Positions 24,346-35,225 of a DNA stretch of 64,000 bases are shown one piece after another. Position 1 is the stretch's first letter. Each line of letters starts with the position of its first letter. A program made the position numbers and the translations under genes. Location of the stretch: assembly GCA_039519185.1 (NCBI GenBank), contig CM076847.1:74101247-74165246 (forward strand), read 5' to 3'. The notes below the pieces were generated by a model. It searched no databases, was not told the DNA's origin, and saw nothing but the letters and a program-made list of their open reading frames with translations. Origin of the DNA: Astragalus membranaceus. Its lineage: Eukaryota; Streptophyta; Magnoliopsida; Fabales; Fabaceae.

Positions 24346-24529
24346 CAATTTTAAAAAAAACAAAAAAAAAGAATAAACAACAAAAGTAAACAAGTGGAAC
24401 TTTGTGGCTTAACTGTCTAATTACAACGAATACACATTTTGGTGGTTTCTAATTACACCTCTAAATAGTCCTAAATTACACCACCAAACCAAAACCTAAT
24501 CAAAATAGAAACACTATGTGAACTTCTTC

Positions 24530-25143
24530 ATCTTTGCCTAGTCAAATTCTTCAAGATTTCATCCAAATTCCTACAATGAGGACCACCATCTTCAATGACA
24601 AGTGGAGCATTTGGATCACTCCCAGGACCAACATAAGGCTTCTTTCTTGTTGAATTTATCAGCCTATTACTAAATCTAACCCTCTTCATTTCCAACTTTC
24701 TTGCCACTTGTGGCTTTTTTCCTTTTCCCCTACATTACAACAAGGATAGTTATCAATACACAACAAAGGTTAAAATGTTGAAATTTTAAAGTTAAATATT
24801 TGAACTTACATCAGCTGAAGCAGGGGATGGCTTAGCAAGGATATGGCTTAGCAGGGGTTGGCTTAGTTGGTGTAGGCTTACTTGGTATTGTAGGCTTAGC
24901 AGGTTCAGATTTAGTAGGTGTAGGCTTAGCTGGGAAGATAATCTTAGGCTCATCTTGGAAAAAAAAATAGCCATTAAATCTGGTGTAGGTAGGTCATTTG
25001 CAAGTGGGGCTTCTGATGTAGGTAGGCCTTTTACAGGCGATGCAGGTTCTAAGACAGCATCTGCAACTTGGGGTTGATTAGTTTCTGTATTTACAAACTC
25101 TCTAGGACAACATTTGAAATAGAAAGTTGCATGGGTTGCATAT
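24530..25143 (-). pseudogene. C-terminal part of a transposase-associated protein (Mutator-like suspected)
   Basis: On the minus strand one frame reads FKCCPREFVNTETNQPQVAD, then proline/lysine-rich repeats (KPTPTKSEPAKPTIPSKPTP, near 24950-24850). After an acceptor at about 24730 it continues VARKLEMKRVRFSNRLINST and PYVGPGSDPNAPLVIEDGG and stops near 24535. I associate this tail with Mutator-like (MuDR) proteins of legumes, from memory only. The upstream part is cut off by the gag-only LTR element at 25144. Confidence 0.4.
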
Positions 25144-25466
25144 TGTTCCGTACCGTATCTCTGGGCCTGTATCCGATCTTAGACACAAGGTCCTATTCGA
25201 GATAGTTGGTAGGGGTTGGTCTTGATCAACCGAGCTCCGCATCCGATCCGGGGCAGGTGGTACCTGCGAGGACACTCCGACGCTCAAGTCAGCCAGGGAA
25301 CTGATTAGAGGTAAAGAGTAGGAAAGTGTGTGTACCTTAGGCATTGCATTGAATGCTTATTTATAGGTTTTGGGATCCAATGGGAACCATTGGATTAATC
25401 TCCACCATTGGTTGATGGATATGTATTTGGTGTTAGGCCTTAGCGATAAAGGCCCAATCCGTAACA
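25144..25466 (-). repeat. LTR of gag-only element (3' LTR in element orientation)
   Basis: 323 bp. By eye it differs from its partner at about 15 positions and one indel, roughly 95% identical, so the insertion is fairly young. It contains TATTTATAGG, the TATA-like element of this LTR family, on the minus-strand side. Confidence 0.92.
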
Positions 25467-25559
25467 GTTGCCCCCCAAGTCGGGTCGCCTTGGGGCGAGC
25501 TAGACTTGAAAGCCTTGTCCAAGCTCCACGAAACCGGGCTAGTGCTCCTGTGACCACCT

Positions 25560-26065
25560 GAGTGACTCGAGGTGTCAGTTTAGTGTCACCTTTAGGACAG
25601 TATTCTTCGAGGTCGGGCTTATACCAGCGAGGGTGTCTACCACCAGCCTCAGAGCGCCCGAGATACGGGTCTTGTCAAAGATATTCGATGCCGGGTTTAA
25701 ACCAGCGAGGGTGCCTACCACCAGCCTCGGAATGCCCGAGATACGAGTCTTGTCAAAGATCTTCGAGGCCGGGCTTATACCAGCGAGGGTGTCTGCCACC
25801 AGCCTCGGCAATGTTAAGAACGTGACCACCTGAGGGACTCGAGGTGTCAATTTAAAGTCGCCTTCAGGGCAGTTTACCGGGACTCGGCCCAGAACGAACT
25901 CGCCCTTCAGGGTAATGGCAACCTCGACCATTTAAAAAGCGACCGCCTGAGTGACTCGAGATGTCAGTTTAAAGTCGCCTTCAGGGCAGTTTACCAAGAC
26001 TCGGCCCAGATCGAACTCGCCCTTCAGGGTTATGGCAACCTCGGCCATTTAAAACGTGACCACCT
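25560..26065 (-). repeat. 3' untranslated tandem repeats of the gag-only element
   Basis: Two types of direct repeat occur. Three copies of about 80 bp carry CAGCGAGGGTGTCTACCACC-like sequence (25620-25810). Two to three copies of about 115 bp carry AGTCGCCTTCAGGGCAGTTT and CTCGGCCCAGATCGAACTCG (25850-26060). The second type reappears on the opposite strand at 51560-51740 in the related element. Confidence 0.85.
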
Positions 26066-26099
26066 GAGTGACTCGAGGTGTCAGTTTAGTGTCGGAGGA

Positions 26100-26240
26100 T
26101 ATCTGTGAGCGAAGGCGCCGACGTTCCTGCCTCGGGCATTTTTCCCGACTTCTGGAACATCGCCTCGGAGAAGAGGAAGCCAGAGACGAGCAGGGCCGAG
26201 GGGAACCCTCGGGGTCAGTAGGAATCATCAGGAGTTCCGA
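26100..26240 (-). repeat. Duplicated copy of the gag arginine/serine segment
   Basis: The block CGCCGACGTTCCTGCCTCGG...GAATCATCAGG (about 125 bp) repeats 27117-27237 with a handful of changes, about 900 bp downstream of the gag original in element orientation. Confidence 0.8.
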
Positions 26241-26473
26241 TCTTAGGTGAAGTTCCGATCCTCTAGTGATGTCGAACTCGGTGTCTCGGGGTCCAGTCTT
26301 AGCGTGAAACTTTAAGGCGATCGCTCGACCGATCCCAAATCCTCCCCTCCGACCTCGGAACTCACTTTTACTAAGCAATCAGTGTGAGGAAAATCGTAGC
26401 CGATCCATATATATTAGATGGTTAAACATTTACAAAGTCGGATTACATCACGCCCGTAGGCTCATTCCGAGAC

Positions 26474-27702
26474 CTAGGTGAAACGTGACCTTCCTACGTT
26501 AATCCCTTCTTCATGATCGATATACTTCTGAGATCGCTGGAGGAACTCGGCAAGCGACTCAACTTGGTTGACCCCGACGTCTGTCTGAAATAGACTTCCT
26601 TCACGAAGGCCAGCCTCCATGAAGTAAAGACGGAAGGAGTCGTCGAGGTTCCGGACTTTAGCAGCTTCTCTATTAAATCTCTCTATGTAGTCCCGGAGGA
26701 ACTCATTTTCTCCTTGCCGAATTGCCTGCAATACCTTCCGAGATTTAGGCTTCATCTTCGAATGGGAGAAGTGTGCAGAAAAGAGCTTGGCTAACTGATC
26801 CCAAGAAGAGATAGTATTTGACCTAAGAGCCCTGAACCAGTCTAGAGCCGCCTTCTCTAGAGTGAGGGGAAAGGTTCGGCACTTTATCTCCTCTGGAACG
26901 TTACGGTATTGCATAACTGTGTCAAAGTAGTCGAGGTGGCGATCCGAATCGCCAGTTCCATCATGCATTTTCAAACCCTCAGGCGGTTTCTCGAGGTGCT
27001 TTGGCATCGGGAAGTAGTCGATCTTAGCTGTGAAAGGTCTTTTACGTTTTGCCGATCTCTCAAGGGGTGGAGACCGTCGGTAGCCATACTTGCCAGGGGA
27101 TCCCCGCGAGCTAGGGCGCCGACGTTCCTGCCTCGGGGATTTTTCCCGGCTTCCGGAACGTCGCCTCGGAGAAGAGGAAAACAGAAACGAGCTAGGCCGA
27201 GGGGAACCCTCAGGACCATAGGAATCATCAGGGGTCCTACTTGGGGGAGTCTCCAGTCCTCGCCCTCCTCTACAACGAGGTGGAGTGCGATGATGGTATC
27301 TCCTCCAAGCCGGAGATCGGTGGTGCCCGCGGCCATGAGTCGTTCCACTTGAAGAGTTGCGCAGAGGGAACTCCGATCCGGGATGTTACGAGCCCGGATC
27401 TCAGCAATCTGGGCTTCTAACTGGGTGCAGCGCTGGTTTTCCTTCCGGTTGGCTTCGGCTTGCCGATTTAGGAACAGGACGAGCTGTTGAACAGCATCGA
27501 TCGGTACCTGGACGGTCGGAAGGGGAGGTGGAAGTCGGTTCCGGGCTGAGCTCCCAGGAACCATAGTTGTAGCCGAGCTTTGAGCATGCGCCGGGCTAAG
27601 AGGTAAGGTGACTGCCACTCCTTCCGGAGTCACCCGCTGCAGAACCGGTCCTTCAGCGACATTCGGGATAATCCTACGACGTAAGGTCGGAGCCATAGTC
27701 AA
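26474..27702 (-). pseudogene. Retrotransposon gag gene (one frameshift)
   Basis: It starts MTMAPTLRRR (27702) and has a coiled-coil-like segment (VQQLVLFLNRQAEANRKENQ). Near 27360 the coding frame shifts by one. It then runs through an arginine/serine-rich stretch (27240-27060) into the retrotransposon gag domain with MPKHLEKPPEGLKMHDGTGD, ALDWFRAL and FSAHFSHS, and stops at 26474. Gag would form the particle that packages the RNA. No zinc knuckle is present. About 409 codons remain; without the frameshift this could be the element's only protein. Confidence 0.85.
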
Positions 27703-27756
27703 TCAAGGAGATGGAAGAGGAACTAAAGTACAAGATCCTCCCACTGTGGTCGCCAA

Positions 27757-28080
27757 TGTTCTGTACCGTATCTCTGGGCCTGTATCCGATCTTAGACACA
27801 AGGTCCGATCCGAGATAGTTGGTAGGGGTTGGTCTTGATCAACCGAGCTCCGCATCCGATCTGGGGCAGGTGGTACCTACGAGGACACTCTGATGCTCAA
27901 GTCAGCCAGGAAACTGATTAGAGGTAAAGAGTAGGAAAGTGTGTGTACCTTAGACATTGCATTGAATGCTTATTTATAGGTTTTTGGGATCCAGTGGAAA
28001 CCATTGGATTAATCTCCACCATTGATTGATGGATCTGTATTTGGTGTTGGGCCTTAGCGATAAAGGCCCAATCCGAAACA
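27757..28080 (-). repeat. LTR of gag-only element (5' LTR in element orientation)
   Basis: 324 bp partner of the LTR at 25144-25466. On the minus strand it ends at ACAGAACA and is followed at once by the primer-binding site. Confidence 0.92.
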
Positions 28081-28085
28081 CATAT

Positions 28086-28861
28086 AAAATTGTTGTAAAA
28101 TAGAAAGTTGCGTTGAGGCCATGCATTCAAACACTACTAAATAAGCAAGTCAAAAAAGTTCAACTCAATGTTACCCGACATGCCTGGAAATAGTTATTTA
28201 ATACAAACATGGGTTATTTAGTACAAACAGAATCTATTTAATACAACCTGTTTTAAATAAGCAACATGGATTCAATTCACACATTCATACACTAAATAAA
28301 TAAGCATAATACAGTCAAATGTCAAACTCACATGTTAAAAGTCGAACCCTAGAAAACCCCATACTCATTCAACACTAAAAGTAGACTAAACCCGTAAATA
28401 AACACTCTTCAGCTAACAAACAACAAACCAAATGACATTCAGTACCCCACCGCACCAAATAAAGCAAAATAGGACCACTGAGATGAAGAAAAACAACTTA
28501 TCGAAATGAGGGACCTCTGTTTCTTTTCTTAGGGACCATCGTTTCTTCTCTCTTAGGGACCACCATTTCTCCACATTCGTTCCTTCCATCTCAACCTTCG
28601 TTCTTTCGCGTTCGTCTTCTAGCTTTTTGCCATTGTCAGCGCACTAGGGTTTCACTTCGAGATTGAATGTTCAGAGAATGAGAGTGAGAATGGAACAAGA
28701 GGGAGAGTGAGAGTGAGAGTGAGAAAGAGGAACTAGGGCTTTCTTCTGATTCTATTTTTTTTGCTTTTTTAATTTTAGTTTTTAGTTTGTTTTTTCATTT
28801 TCCAGCATGGAGGATTATGTGGAGTTAATAAAATGAGATGGAAACAACAGATGGATGCCGG
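28086..28861. other. Continuation of the interrupted (Mutator-like?) remnant
   Basis: AT-rich, no frame. AGGGACC words at 28508-28570 and a GAGAGTGAGAGTGAG run (28700-28730) are present. Probably the promoter/terminal side of the protein remnant at 24530-25143; inference only. Confidence 0.3.
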
Positions 28862-30209
28862 TGATAACTCATATTTATATGAGTTATTTATATTCTTTAG
28901 GCTTAAATTAATGTGAGTTCTTAAGTAAATATGTTGTTAAATATGTAAATATGTGTTAAGAAGTGTAAAAAAGGGTTAGAAGCTAATTTGTTATCATTTG
29001 GCACATTTGGTGCCTTTGTGAGAATTTTAATGCTTTTGTTCAGTGTTACAGCGTTAAGCGCTATATGACGGTGGTGGGCCAGCTGGACATCAAAAAGAAA
29101 AGTTATATGTTGGAGCCTCACACTTTATGTCAAGTCAAAGTCTGACTTCCCTGTGCCTAGGACTGTGCGGATGCTTTTTATTGGCTAGTGTGGACACTTG
29201 TCCACTTGCTATTGAAGTATTGCTTTTGTTGGTGAGAAGTGTCATAGTCACCTTTTTGAAAAGCTACTTTATGGAGAATAAACAAAGATATCTCACTTCT
29301 TCTTCCTTACAATATAGATTTCGAAAGTGAGAGAGTTTTTTGGAGAGAAAAACATGACACCCTTCTCCTCCATTAATCCTCCACTTCAAGCTGTCATTTT
29401 TCAAGAGAAGATCATCATTTCCAACGTTGTGCAGCTGTGATATAGCGTCAGCAACCCGTCTCATGGATTTGCAACCGTGTTTCTTCTTTTCATTTTCGGT
29501 AATATGAGCTTTTTGGTTTGTATTATGTTGATGATGCTCATCATGAGCTAAACACTTAGTAGTTGGATTGCTTTAAGCTTTGTAATGACTCTTTAGTATT
29601 GTTAATATAACATTATGACGTTTGTGTTTCAATCTTTGTGCTTTAATGCTTTCAAATTCGTTTTGGGATTGGCCAACTGAAATGGGTACATTCGTAGGTA
29701 GAGACATGGTCTACGATTCTAACTCAAAGATTGATATGAATGAAAGGTTGTTTAAAGACATTTTGTGCTTAACTCTAGACATAGGGGAGCAATAGTTCAT
29801 AAGGTGAATACTGTGGGTTCTTCATTATACAGGGGTGGACTTATTTAGAACCTAGACAAAGGAGTCTTGTAACAAAACCCTGGCGTCAGTGACCGAAAGA
29901 CACAAAATCATATGCTACAGCACTTAACGCTATAGCGTCTAACGTTATAGCGCATCACTACTGAGAAATTACTTAGCAAAGAGCAGTCCAACTCACTTTA
30001 TCAACTCTTGAACTTTCATTACTGTTTTCATACAACGCCTTTACTTTTAATGCATATAAACATCGTTGTTACTATTTTGTTTGTTTCACTAGCTTGTTAA
30101 CTACTTAAACTTATAAATTAACATCAATCCCTGTGGGTACGATCTCTACTTATCAGTAAATTACTTGTTGCGATTGTGTACACTTACACAAACTACTTTT
30201 CGCACAACA
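28862..30209 (+). repeat. Athila-type LTR, first copy
   Basis: 1,348 bp, TGATAAC...CACAACA. It holds several ACGCTATAGCG-type short palindromes (for example 29905-29950) and is followed by the primer-binding site at 30210-30230. Confidence 0.88.
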
Positions 30210-30225
30210 AGTTTTTGGCACCGTT

Positions 30226-32055
30226 GTCGGCTGCTGGTTGGTTTCTGGTTGTTTGATTTCAGCAATGACTTGACTGCATTTGGTGATTTTTGGTGGTGAG
30301 GGTGGTGGTATGGGCTGTTTGGGTGGTGATTGTGGGGATGAGTTTTTGTGAGGTGGGGATTGGAGTGATGGGGTTTGTTGTTGGTTGAGGGTTGCTTTAG
30401 GGCCTGGCTCAGGCTCAATCTCCTTAGCACTCTCTCTTCTTCTTCTTTTGATCCCTCTCTTCCTCCATCACTCTCCTTAGAAATATCATTAACATCAGTC
30501 TCACCTTGTAACACACCTTCTTCCACAAGCTTTTCTTTTTCAGTGTTAGCAAGAGCCTTGGCCAAGTGGTCACCTTGCTTGTGGAAGTGTTTTTGAATAA
30601 CAGAATCAAGAGACACCACAAAAGAATATTCCTCAGTTCCTGCATCAGGGGACTTGAGAGCATTCATCACATTAAACTTAATCTCTTGATCATTGACTCT
30701 CATAGTCAATTCTCCCTTCTGGACATCAATCAAAGTCTGGGCAGTAGCTAGGAATGGTCTCCCAAGAATGATAGGAACCTCCTTATCTGCATCAAAATCA
30801 AGAACAACAAAATCCACAGGGAAAACAAATTTATCAACCTTAATAAGCACATCCTCTATTATCCTCTTAGGATAGGCTATGGACCTATCTACTAACTGAA
30901 GGGTAGCAGTGGTAGGCTTAGCAGTTCCAATACCAAGCTGTTTAAATATGGATTTGGGCATCAAATTGATGCTTTCCCCCAAATCACATAGTGCACGGCT
31001 AGAATAAGATTTACCAATAGAACATGCTATTGTGAAATTTCCAGAATCCTTCAATTTCCTTGGGATCTTGTTCTGCATGATCATGCTGCATTCTCCAGTC
31101 ATTGCTACTGTCTCAAATTCCCTTAGTCTTCTCTTTTTGGTGAGCACATCTTTCATAAACTTTGCATAGTTGGGAATTTGTTGAAGTGCTTCCAACAAGG
31201 GAACATTGATGTGGAGTTGTTTCAGCACATCCAAGAATTTACCAAATTGCTTGCTCTCATGAGCCTGCTTCAACCTCTGTGGAAAAGGAGGAGGAGGGTA
31301 TTCTGGAACAAGCTTAGGTGGTGGCACACGTGCAACATCATACGCTATAGCGTCAGATGCTATAGCGTCTGGAGAAGAATTTTTTTCTTTTTCAGATTTT
31401 TAATTTTTTTCATCACATGGAACAGGTGATGGCCCTTGCAAATCTTTCCCACTTCTCAGAGATATAGCCTTCACATGCTCCTTTCCTACTGAATGGAAGT
31501 AGAAGCTTCTGTAGTGGAGGGTAGTGATCTACTAGGTCTTTGGGTGAGAGCTGAGGCTATCTGCCCAATTTGGGTCTCTAAATTCTTTATAGATGCTTCA
31601 TGAGTTTGCAAAGTGGTTCTGCAATCACTCATGAATGACTTCAGTAGGGTTTCCATAGAGTTATCCAAAGTTGGGGGAGCTTGTCTTTGATAATTCTGAG
31701 CAGAAAATCTTGGTGGTATAGCAGGAGCATTGGAATTTGTTGCTGCAGCATTGTTACCACCCCATCTGAAGTTAGGGTGATTCTGCCAGCCAGGATTATA
31801 AGTTTTTGAGTAGGGGTTATTGTTCTTGTTGAATTCCACTTAATTAACAGAGACAAGATTGGTTGGACATTCTTCATAGAGATGCTCTCATCCACAATAA
31901 ACACAGCTAGTTGAACCTGGAGGAGCTTGTTCAATGGCAGCCACAGTTTGTTCTGCTGCTGCTGTAGCGTTGAAGCTGTTCATGTTTTTAATCATGTTGG
32001 TGAGAGAGGCCACTTGTGTTGATAGAGCTGAGACTTCACTGATTTCATGGACTCC
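30226..32055 (-). pseudogene. Athila gag (C-terminal part) and aspartic protease, inverted in the element
   Basis: Reading the minus strand from about 32055: VSALSTQVASLTNMIKN, a zinc knuckle CVYCG-x-EHLYEEC with a stop inside it, then NPYSKTYNPGWQNHPNF (31930-31490). A stop/frame break follows. Then comes a long open frame (31327-30161) with PPFPQRLKQ, the protease site ALCDLGESINLMP and the flap-side motif VPIILGRPFLATA. The frame ends in a proline/histidine-rich tail and runs into the primer site and LTR of the opposite strand, so its last ~22 residues are not natural. RT should follow the protease but is missing. Confidence 0.85.
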
Positions 32056-32890
32056 AACTACCTATATGAGTTATTTATATTCTTTAGGTTTAAATTAATG
32101 TGAGGTCTTAAGTAATTACGGTGTTAAATATGTAAATATGTGTTAAGAAGTGTAAAAAAAGGGTATTTGTTATCATTTGGCACATTTGGTGCCTTTGTGA
32201 GAATTTTAATGCCTTTGTTCAGTGTTACAGCGTTAAGCGCTATATGACGGTGGGCCAGCTGGACATCAAAAAGAAAAGTTACATTTTGGAGCCTCACACT
32301 TTATGTCAAGTCAAAGTCTGACTTCCCTGTGCCTAGGACTGTGTGGATGCTTTTTATTGGCTAGTGTCGACACTTGTCCACTTGCTATTGAATGATTTCT
32401 TTTGATTAGTGAGAAGTGTCATAGTCACCTTTTTGAAAAGCTACTTTATAGAGAATAAACAAAGATATCTCACTTCTTCTTCCTTACAACATAGATTTCG
32501 AAAGTGAGAGAGTTTTTTGGAGAGAAAAACTTGACACCCTTCTCCATTAATCCTCCACTTCAAGTTTTCATTTTTCAAGAGAAGATCATCATTTCCAACG
32601 TTGTGCAGCTGTGCTATAGCGTCAGCAACCCGTCTCATGAGAAGGAGCTCACGTGGGGTATCTTTTGCAACCGTGTTTCTTCTTTTCATTTTCGGTAATA
32701 TGAGCTTTTTGGTTTGTATTATGTTGATGATGCTCATCATGAGCTAAACACTTAGTAGTTGGATTGCTTTAAGCTTTGTAATGACCCTTTAGTACTGTTA
32801 ATATAACGTTATGATGTTTGTGTTTTAATGCTTTCAAACTCGTTTTGGGATTGGCCAACTGAAATGGGTACATTCGTAGGTACAGACATG

Positions 32891-34119
32891 CACTACAAGA
32901 ATAATCAGTTTTACCGGCCAGGACTTTCCGGCGGATTGTAGAACTTACCGGCGGAACTAGGGACTTTCTGGCGGATTTATCCGCCGCAAACATTTCCGGC
33001 GGATTTCGAGGTATTTCCGGCGGATCTGGTTTACGAATTTTTTTTTTTGAAAAAAAAATCAAAATCCGCCGGAAATGTTTGCGGCGGATAAATCCGCCGG
33101 AAAGTCCCTAGTTCCGCCGGTAAGTTTGCGGGGGATAAAAATCTGTCGAAAAAGCCTAGAAGCTCTAATTTTGAATTTCAAAAATCCGCCGGAAACACCC
33201 TAAATCCGCCGGAAATGGATTCGCCTTTTGACCGTTGATTTTCGTTTCCTCTATATAAATCTCTTCTCCACTTCTTCTTCTTCACACCTCTACCGATACT
33301 CTCATTCTCTTCAAAGAAACAGAGACATACGCCACTCTCTTGAGCATTGTCGGTAGCGGCTCCAAGAGAGTGGCGTATGTCTCCGTTTCTTTGTAAAGAA
33401 ACTTCCACCTTGTCATTAACATCCCCTTCATCTTTTTCGTTAAAAGTAACATTGCCATGAACCTCCCCTACGAATTCCTCTCTTGTTAAGTTAGGGGATG
33501 ATGCCGGGCGTTTGATGAGTGTAGACATTTACCCACATCAAATGCTCCGTATCATCCTCCAACTTAACAACAGGTCCTTCAAGTTCCTCAAACTTTCTAT
33601 TTAGAGCAAGATAATCAAAATTGGACCGGATATTGAACCGGAAGAGGTAGCGGTTCAGGGGTTCTTGGGTTCAACCGGTTGAATCGGAGGTTCAACCGGA
33701 ATCAATTAAAGTTTTTAATAAAATAATATTAATTTTTTAAATAAAACGATTTTAAAAAAATAATAATATTTATTTTTTAAAAATAATTAAGTTTTAAAAA
33801 AAACGGTTTTTTCCGGCGGATTTGTGGACTTTTCGGCGGATTATCCGCCGGAAACTTCCGGCGGATTTGTGGACTTTTCGGCGGATAAACCATACGAATT
33901 TTTCTGGGGTTTTTGGGCGGATAATCCGCCGAAAACTTCCGGCGGATTTTTCGGAGCCACAAAATCCGCCGGAAATTTCCGGCGGATAATCTGGCGGAAA
34001 TCGTTTGCCACGAGCTGTCTACCGGCGCCAAAAATCCGCCGGAAAGTCCACATTTTCGGCGGATTTTTGGCTTTTCCGGCGGATTTAGTCCGCCGAAAAG
34101 TCTATTTTTTCTTGTAGTA
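32891..34119. mobile_element. Small non-autonomous CACTA element (1.2 kb), TSD ATG
   Basis: The left end is CACTACAAGAA and the right end TTCTTGTAGTA, where the last base should be G. The 3-bp duplication ATG lies at 32888-32890 and 34120-34122. The uninterrupted site is visible in the other Athila LTR (ACATGGTCTACG near 29708). Subterminal repeats TTTCCGGCGGATTT occur in both orientations (32920-33210 and 33800-34100). The interior (33230-33700) has no transposase. It has a TATATAAA word, a perfect-looking hairpin and a minus-strand open frame of 116 codons that I do not recognise. Confidence 0.92.
33312..33393. repeat. 31-bp-arm hairpin inside the CACTA element
   Basis: CAAAGAAACAGAGACATACG through CTCTCTTG (33312-33342) is the reverse complement of 33363-33393 with one mismatch; the loop is about 20 bases. 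A TATATAAA word lies about 60 bases upstream (33252). Confidence 0.85.
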
Positions 34120-34636
34120 ATGGTCTACGATTCTAACTCAAAGATTGATATGAATTAATGAAAAGGTTGTTTAAAGACATTTAGACAACTTGTGCTTAAC
34201 TCTAGACATAGGGGAGCAATAGTTCATAAGGTGAATACTTTGGGTTCTTCATTATACAGGGGTGGACTTATTTAGAACCTAGACATAGGAGTCTTGTAAC
34301 AAAACTCTGGCGTCAGTGACCGAAAGGCACAAAATCATATGCTATAGCACTTAACGCTATAGCGTCTAACGTTATAGCGCTTCACTACTGAGAAATTACT
34401 TAGCAAAGAGCAGTCCAACTCACTTTATCAACTCTTGAACTTTCATTACTGTTTTCATACAACACCTTTAGTTTTAATGCATATAAACATCGTTGTTACT
34501 ATTGTGTTTGTTTCACTAGCTTGTTAACTACTTAAACTTATAAATTAACATCAATCCTTGTGGGTACGATCTCTACTTATCAGTATATTACTTGTTGCGA
34601 TTGTGTACACTTGCACAAACTACTTTTCTCACAACA

Positions 34637-35225
34637 AGTTGGCGCATAAAAAATTGCCACATAGCTAACGCCACGTCAGTGCCGTCAGTACTGGAAACTA
34701 ACAACTGAACTGAGGTGCTCGACCTTGGAGCGGGCACGAGCAGTCGAGTCCTGAGTCTGAATGTATGAGTTGATTGGATAACGATATCTGGTCGTACGCA
34801 GAGTCCTGCCCGGGTGGTACCTGCAATGACACTCCGACGCCAAAGTCAGTGGAATAAGAGTGTGAGCAGAGTAACAATATGGGTAAAAATACCTGCCTTT
34901 GTTAGTGGGAACAATGCCTCTTTATATAGTGTCAGAGGGGCAGCACTGACCATTGGATCATCGTGGTCGATCTCGACCGTTGATCATGCGAGCCTCAGCA
35001 AGGGTTGATCTGAATCGTTCTTTTCTGTCTCACTGTTGGGCCGGTTACGGCCGGTCTTGCGCCGAATTGGGCTTCGACGCAGTCTAGAACAACAACATAG
35101 ACTAAACATGCAAACAACAAATAATTTAGGGACCAAAAGTGCCCAAAAGGCTTAAAAAGACTAAAACCAAAATTTGCTATATTTATAGAGATAAAAAAAC
35201 ATATTTAATCCTAAGCTTAAATATC
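34637..35225. other. Remnant of a Mutator-like terminal region around a solo LTR
   Basis: GCCACGTCAGTGCCGTCAGT (34672-34691) and, beyond the solo LTR, AGGGACCAAAAGTGCCCAAAA followed by TATTTATAGAGATAAAAAAACAT (35128-35205) resemble legume Mutator-like terminal repeats. The class is from memory. Confidence 0.35.
34706..35091 (-). repeat. Solo LTR, TSD ACAAC
   Basis: TGAACTGAGG...TCTAGAACA, 386 bp, flanked by ACAAC at 34701-34705 and 35092-35096. It shares blocks with the Tat-like LTRs here (GGTGGTACCTGCAATGACAC, CTCCGACGCCAAAGTCAGT), and CTATATAAAG on the minus strand is a likely TATA box, which sets the orientation. No internal region remains, as after LTR-LTR recombination. Confidence 0.85.

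Larger units (their letters stand above)
25144..28080 (-). mobile_element. Gag-only LTR retrotransposon (Tat-like Ty3/gypsy), TSD CATAT
   Basis: LTRs lie at 25144-25466 and 27757-28080, both TG...CA. The insertion is flanked by CATAT (25139-25143 and 28081-28085). On the minus strand the primer site TTGGCGACCACAGTGGGAGG directly follows the first LTR, and a polypurine tract ACTTGGGGGGCAAC precedes the last. Inside there is only a gag gene plus 3' tandem repeats; no protease, RT or integrase is present. It shares LTR, primer site and 3' repeats with the larger element at 47969, which suggests a non-autonomous partner of that family. Confidence 0.92.
28862..34636 (+). mobile_element. Athila-type Ty3/gypsy element with reversed gag-protease segment
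   Basis: Two direct LTRs lie at 28862-30209 and 32061-34636; the second contains a CACTA insertion. The LTR begins TGATAACTCATATTTATATG, the classic Athila start. TTTTTGGCACCGTTGTCGG, the Athila-type primer site, follows the first LTR on the plus strand. The gag C-terminus and protease between the LTRs are encoded on the minus strand, opposite to the LTR/primer-site orientation. RT, RNase H and integrase are absent. The second LTR lacks its first ~15 bp. I found no matching target-site duplication. Confidence 0.85.
32061..34636 (+). repeat. Athila-type LTR, second copy, interrupted
   Basis: Without the CACTA insertion this LTR is about 1,344 bp, matching the first copy except for a missing TGATAACTCATATT start and small indels such as a 24-bp difference at 32641. 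It ends CACAACA like its partner. Confidence 0.87.

Noticed and set aside
28086..35225. One Mutator-like element spanning 23.85-35.2 kb with everything else nested in it
   Set aside because: The terminal words fit loosely but I could not show matching terminal inverted repeats or a 9-bp target-site duplication; kept only as weak remnant calls.
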